Shown one piece after another: positions 60,910 through 64,000 of a stretch of 64,000 nt of DNA (its first letter is position 1; each line of letters starts with the position of its first letter). The position numbers and the translations under genes were made by a program. The stretch comes from Blautia glucerasea. GTDB taxonomy: Bacteria; Bacillota; Clostridia; Lachnospirales; Lachnospiraceae. The notes beneath the pieces were generated by a model, which had not been told where the DNA came from, made no database searches, and worked only from the letters and a program-made list of their open reading frames with translations. The DNA lies in assembly GCF_013304385.1 (NCBI RefSeq), contig NZ_JAAITU010000001.1, positions 62,001 to 126,000 of the forward strand, given 5' to 3'.

Positions 60910-61674
60910 ATGAAAATTGCTGCAAAACGAAAGTCGGCTACTTTATTGACGATCTTCGGAGTGGTGGGATTGGTTGCTACTGCTGTATCTAGTGCCAGAG
61001 CAGCGCCAAAAGCTATCAAACTTCTCGAAGAAAAAGGGCTGAATAAAGAAACGTCTTTACTCGAGAAAGTGAAAATCGCAGCACCTGTTTATATTCCAAC
61101 AGTTGCGATTGGCGTTTCGTCAGCTTTATGCATTTTCGGATCCAATATATTAAATAAGCGAGCGCAGGCTGGATTAATTGGTGCATACACGCTGATTGAG
61201 CAGACGCATCGTAGTTACCGGAGAAAAGTGCGGGAATTATATGGAGACGAAGCTGATCAAAAAATCGTAGAAGAATTAGCTATCGAACGAGCTGATAAAA
61301 TATATGTTTCCGGTGCATATATAGGTCAGACTTGTGATTTATCGCTTGATGAATCTACGGGAAATCTTGTATTGTTCTACGATAACTATTCAAAACGATA
61401 TTTTGAATCTACGGTGGAACAGGTCATTAATGCAGAATACCATCTCAACAGAAATTATATTTTACGAGGGTATTCGGTTTTGAATGAACTATACGATTTC
61501 CTTGGCTTAGAGCCAGTGGAGTTCGGAAATGACATGGGTTGGGCACCTACTGATGAGGGTGAGTATTGGATTGATTTCAATCATCGTAGAAGCACTCTTC
61601 CGAATGGGAAAGAGTTTTATATTTTGGAAATGCCATTTGGACCAAGATTAAACTATGACGATTATGATTGTTAA
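60910..61674 (+). CDS. DUF6353-like membrane protein 1
   Basis: A 254-residue protein. Two N-terminal membrane helices (about 12-30 and 55-80) flank a short loop with SARAAPKAIKLLEEKG; the C-terminal 160 residues are soluble and end in a beta-rich part with WAPTDEGEYWIDF. It matches the general plan of DUF6353 proteins of Clostridia phages and mobile elements, whose role is unknown. It is a paralogue of the 61844 gene. AAAGGAGG precedes ATG. Promoter I and the tRNA-like RNA lie upstream. Confidence 0.72.
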   Translation: MKIAAKRKSATLLTIFGVVGLVATAVSSARAAPKAIKLLEEKGLNKETSLLEKVKIAAPVYIPTVAIGVSSALCIFGSNILNKRAQAGLIGAYTLIEQTHRSYRRKVRELYGDEADQKIVEELAIERADKIYVSGAYIGQTCDLSLDESTGNLVLFYDNYSKRYFESTVEQVINAEYHLNRNYILRGYSVLNELYDFLGLEPVEFGNDMGWAPTDEGEYWIDFNHRRSTLPNGKEFYILEMPFGPRLNYDDYDC

Positions 61675-61688
61675 GGAGGATTATATTT

Positions 61689-61844
61689 ATGAAAAACAGT
61701 AAGACTTTATTTACAGTGGTGAAATGGGCAGCGTGGATTGGAGCGGCTGTTTGTGGTCTTCTTGCAGATTGGGCTACAGACAAAGAATGTAAAGCAGAGT
61801 TTAATGACAGGATTGAAGAAATTGTATCCGAGGAGGAAGAATGA
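61689..61844 (+). CDS. 51-residue membrane peptide, unknown
   Basis: One hydrophobic helix (about 8-26) and an acidic tail ending EEEE. AAGGAGG is 11 bases before ATG. It sits between two DUF6353-like genes, 14 bp after the first, and its stop overlaps the next start, so the three are one transcript and may form a complex. Confidence 0.68.
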   Translation: MKNSKTLFTVVKWAAWIGAAVCGLLADWATDKECKAEFNDRIEEIVSEEEE

Positions 61845-62671
61845 TGGGAAAGGTAAATATTGGATCAATCTTTAGAAACTTTAGGAGAAAAGCGGCTAAA
61901 CATAGTCCAGCGATTCTCACTGGTTTCGGTATTGCCGGCATGATCACAACAACAGTATTGGCAGTGAAGGCGACACCAAAAGCTTTATCTTTGCTTGATG
62001 AGGAGCGATACAGACAGAAAAGAGAGCTCGTCGACGAGGGTGTTGATGTAAAAGATCTCGAAGGGTTTAAATTAAAACCGGTTGATACTGTTAAGGTGGC
62101 ATGGAAATGTTATATTCCAGCCGTAGTTTCTGGTTTCGCATCCACAGCTTGTCTGATAGGAGCAAATTCAGTACATACGAGACGGAATACAGCGTTGCTC
62201 ACCGCTTATAATTTGGTTCAAACCACTTTCTCCGAATACAAAGATAAGGTAGTTGAAGAGATTGGCGAGAAAAAAGAGAAGACTGTCCGGAATAAAATCA
62301 ATCAGGAACGAATCAAAAATGATCCACCGGTATCAAAGACTGTGATTGTATCCGGTAAAGGAGAACAGTTATGTAGGGATGGAGTGTCTGGAAGATACTT
62401 CTATTCCGACATTGATACAATCAAACGAGCGATAAATGCTATCAATCGTGAGATGACTTACGAAATGTATGTGTCATTGAGTGATTTTTATGACCAGATT
62501 AATCTACCGCATACGGACGTGAGTGATTATCTTGGATGGAATCTCGACGATGGTTTGGTGGATATTGATTTTGGGACATGCTTAGCTGATGATGAAGAGC
62601 ATACAGGAGTACCATGCATCACTTTGGATTATTTAGTTGCGCCAAGGTACGATTATTCAAAGTTGATGTAA
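61844..62671 (+). CDS. DUF6353-like membrane protein 2
   Basis: A 275-residue paralogue of the 60910 protein with the same plan: GFGIAGMITTTVLAVKATPKALSLLDEE, second helix in YIPAVVSGFASTACLIGANSV, then a soluble domain ending YLGWNLDDGLVDIDFGT. Compare GVVGLVATAVSSARAAPKAIKLLEE and YIPTVAIGVSSALCIFGSN in protein 1. ATG 61844 has better spacing to GAGGAGG than ATG 61841. Confidence 0.72.
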   Translation: MGKVNIGSIFRNFRRKAAKHSPAILTGFGIAGMITTTVLAVKATPKALSLLDEERYRQKRELVDEGVDVKDLEGFKLKPVDTVKVAWKCYIPAVVSGFASTACLIGANSVHTRRNTALLTAYNLVQTTFSEYKDKVVEEIGEKKEKTVRNKINQERIKNDPPVSKTVIVSGKGEQLCRDGVSGRYFYSDIDTIKRAINAINREMTYEMYVSLSDFYDQINLPHTDVSDYLGWNLDDGLVDIDFGTCLADDEEHTGVPCITLDYLVAPRYDYSKLM

Positions 62672-62697
62672 TTCGCAAAAATTACATGGTGTTTAAT
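62672..62697 (+). promoter_or_regulatory. TTCGC-type promoter J
   Basis: TTCGC, AAAAATTACA, TGGTG, TTTAAT (62692-62697), starting directly at the stop of the upstream gene. Confidence 0.75.
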
Positions 62698-62733
62698 GGG
62701 AAATACTAAAACATTCCAAAGGAGGATGAAAAA

Positions 62734-62970
62734 ATGGAAAACGAAAAGATTATTGACATGGTAGAAGATGGAGAAATCGTGGAAACAAAATTCTCAAAGG
62801 TAAAGAGTTACATCAAAGGCAATTGGAAGAAGATCGCGGTAGCGGTCGGGGCAGTTGCAGTAGGTGCAATTGGATACACGTTTGGCAAGAATTCTGAAAC
62901 GATTGTTTACGATCTTCCGCCAGTCGACGAATCCGATGACGTTGAAAATGCATCAACGCCTGAAGAATGA
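62734..62970 (+). CDS. Small membrane protein with acidic tail, unknown
   Basis: A 78-residue protein: acidic N-terminus, one glycine/alanine-rich helix (KIAVAVGAVAVGAIGYTFG, about 33-51), acidic C-terminus. AAAGGAGG before ATG. Same plan as the 59208 gene. Function unknown. Confidence 0.7.
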   Translation: MENEKIIDMVEDGEIVETKFSKVKSYIKGNWKKIAVAVGAVAVGAIGYTFGKNSETIVYDLPPVDESDDVENASTPEE

Positions 62971-62982
62971 GATTATTTCTAA

Positions 62983-63020
62983 GAGAGGGATGCCTTTAAC
63001 AAGGTGTCTCTCTTTTTTCT
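62983..63020 (+). terminator. Terminator
   Basis: GAGAGGGATGCCTT-TAAC-AAGGTGTCTCTC with two bulged bases, then six T. Confidence 0.85.
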
Positions 63021-63038
63021 TTTCTAAGGGGTGATTGG

Positions 63039-63230
63039 ATGACTAGATATGTATATGACGGACCGGTTATGGAGTTTGATACTTTACTTACCGACCGTTG
63101 GCATGGAGAGACAGTCGCAAAAACGAAAACCAAGGCAATGAGTAATTTAGCTTATCAGTTCAAGAAAAATCACGGTCGTCTTGCGACTGCAAAAATTACT
63201 TTGCCGGGGCAGATTAAAGAAGCATGTTAG
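63039..63230 (+). CDS. Small basic protein, unknown
   Basis: A 63-residue basic protein (DTLLTDRWHGETVAKTKTKA, then NLAYQFKKNHGRLATAKITLPG). Looks like a small nucleic-acid-binding protein of mobile elements. AAGGGGTGATTGG before ATG. It is followed 10 bp later by the next gene in the same direction. Confidence 0.68.
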   Translation: MTRYVYDGPVMEFDTLLTDRWHGETVAKTKTKAMSNLAYQFKKNHGRLATAKITLPGQIKEAC

Positions 63231-63240
63231 GAGGAAGCTA

Positions 63241-63852
63241 ATGGACGATTATACGCCAAATTCAAATCGCTTTAAAGAGCAGCAGAAAGAAAACGCTACA
63301 CTTCCGGAGAAAAAAATCCAGCAGATCACTACTGGGAAAGTGCGAGTGAAAAAGAAATCAGAGATGAGTAAGTTTAAGGACGTTTTTATCTCTGAGGATG
63401 TATCTAACGTGAAGAGTTATATTTTCATGGATGTACTCGTACCAGCAGTGAAGAAAGCTATATCAGATATCGTGAGAGATGGTATCGATATGATTTTGTA
63501 CGGAGATACCAAACGAGGCAATCGTAGCTCAAACGCATCTTATGTATCATATCGTGATTACTCTCGTGATCGCAGAGATGATTGCCGTAGTGGCAGTCGG
63601 AATAGATCCGGATATAGTTACGACGATATTATTCTCGAGACTCGTGGAGAAGCCGAGGATGTACTCACTCGTATGGACGAACTGATTGAGACTTACGGTG
63701 TTGTCAGTGTGGCTGACATGTACGATCTGGTAGGCAAGACCTGTAATTATACGGACAATAAATACGGATGGAAGAATATTCGCACAGCAGAACCGATCAG
63801 AGTTCGTGACGGATATATGCTTAAACTTCCAAAAGCCGGGCCAATTGATTAA
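63241..63852 (+). CDS. Mobile-element protein with Arg/Ser/Tyr-rich linker, unknown
   Basis: A 203-residue protein: basic N-terminus, a helical part (about 42-80), a low-complexity linker rich in R, S, Y and D (about 90-130), then a C-terminal folded part with ETRGEAEDVLTRMDELIETYGVV and DLVGKTCNYTDNKYGWKN. The last part resembles a family of phage proteins of unknown role. TTAGGAGG before ATG 63241; the frame opens at 63181. Confidence 0.7.
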   Translation: MDDYTPNSNRFKEQQKENATLPEKKIQQITTGKVRVKKKSEMSKFKDVFISEDVSNVKSYIFMDVLVPAVKKAISDIVRDGIDMILYGDTKRGNRSSNASYVSYRDYSRDRRDDCRSGSRNRSGYSYDDIILETRGEAEDVLTRMDELIETYGVVSVADMYDLVGKTCNYTDNKYGWKNIRTAEPIRVRDGYMLKLPKAGPID

Positions 63853-63861
63853 GGAGGCAAT

Positions 63862-64000
63862 ATGGAATCTGTAGATTCTTATGTAAGTAATATTTTAAAA
63901 ACTGAATATAGTGAAAAATTTGATGACATTAGGAGAAAGCTTGTCCTGCAGAGTTTCTTCAAGTATGGGAAAGCTTCTCAGAATTTTAAGGGCGGATACG
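63862..64000 (+). CDS. Unknown protein, 3' partial
   Basis: ATG 63862 preceded by AAGGAGG, 46 codons visible before the window end (start MESVDSYVSNILKTEYSEKF). Helical and charged. It lies 9 bp after the previous gene, so part of the same operon. No family can be named from this much. Confidence 0.6.
   Translation, partial: MESVDSYVSNILKTEYSEKFDDIRRKLVLQSFFKYGKASQNFKGGY

Overview
The window looks like the chromosome of a low-to-mid GC Gram-positive anaerobe of the Lachnospiraceae, close to Blautia or Ruminococcus. This is inferred from gene content: a Clostridia-type cysS-mrnC-rlmB-sigH block, HrcA/CIRCE control of htpG, a LexA-type SOS box, SipW-processed surface proteins, BspA-like leucine-rich proteins, a glutaminyl-tRNA synthetase, and strong AGGAGG ribosome binding sites. 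No rRNA operon, CRISPR array, integrase or insertion sequence was seen.

Layout. 1-7.7 kb: an L,D-transpeptidase with an acidic repeat tail (cut by the window start), a HAD phosphatase, sfsA-mutY, a glycosyltransferase, and a lipid pair (PAP2 phosphatase and diacylglycerol-kinase-like). 8-15.7 kb: topB, a cysteine-cluster protein, an oxidoreductase, plsY and a glycolipid glycosyltransferase, then a secreted BspA-like protein with a structured leader. 15.9-21.3 kb: purine nucleoside phosphorylase, mtnA, a methylthioadenosine/adenosine-type deaminase, trmO and aspartokinase. The first three look like a nucleoside by-product salvage set. 21.4-26 kb: a damage-inducible block in which two LexA boxes, one inside the promoter spacer, control a radical SAM protein and its DUF4130 partner; a nuclease-helicase fusion follows. 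26-34 kb: glmS, a class A beta-lactamase-like hydrolase, ridA, ispF, cysS, mrnC, rlmB and sigH. 34.2-41.7 kb: a tightly overlapping seven-gene operon encoding five SipW-type exported proteins, the SipW signal peptidase itself and a 1018-residue SpaA/Cna-B-type adhesin, i.e. a TasA-like surface fibre system. 41.8-55.1 kb: tRNA-Thr, glnS, maf, two HAD phosphatases, a large repeat-containing wall protein, htpG under CIRCE, a free-standing Spo0A DNA-binding domain, degV and a cold-shock gene.

56-64 kb is different. It is a string of small, mostly unrecognised genes, many encoding one membrane segment plus a charged tail. It looks like part of a phage or other mobile element that continues past the window. 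Many of these genes have their own terminator, and eleven sites carry one promoter-like motif: TTCGC, ten bases usually ending ACA, five bases, then a -10 hexamer. The strict spacing and non-standard -35 position suggest a dedicated activator or an altered sigma interaction. One of these promoters should start transcription at the first base of a tRNA-shaped RNA with normal acceptor, D and T arms, but whose anticodon arm is replaced by a six-base-pair stem closed by a UUCG tetraloop. This tRNA mimic without an anticodon, together with the promoter family, is the strongest candidate for an undescribed system here. The SOS-controlled radical SAM block and the SipW fibre operon come next.
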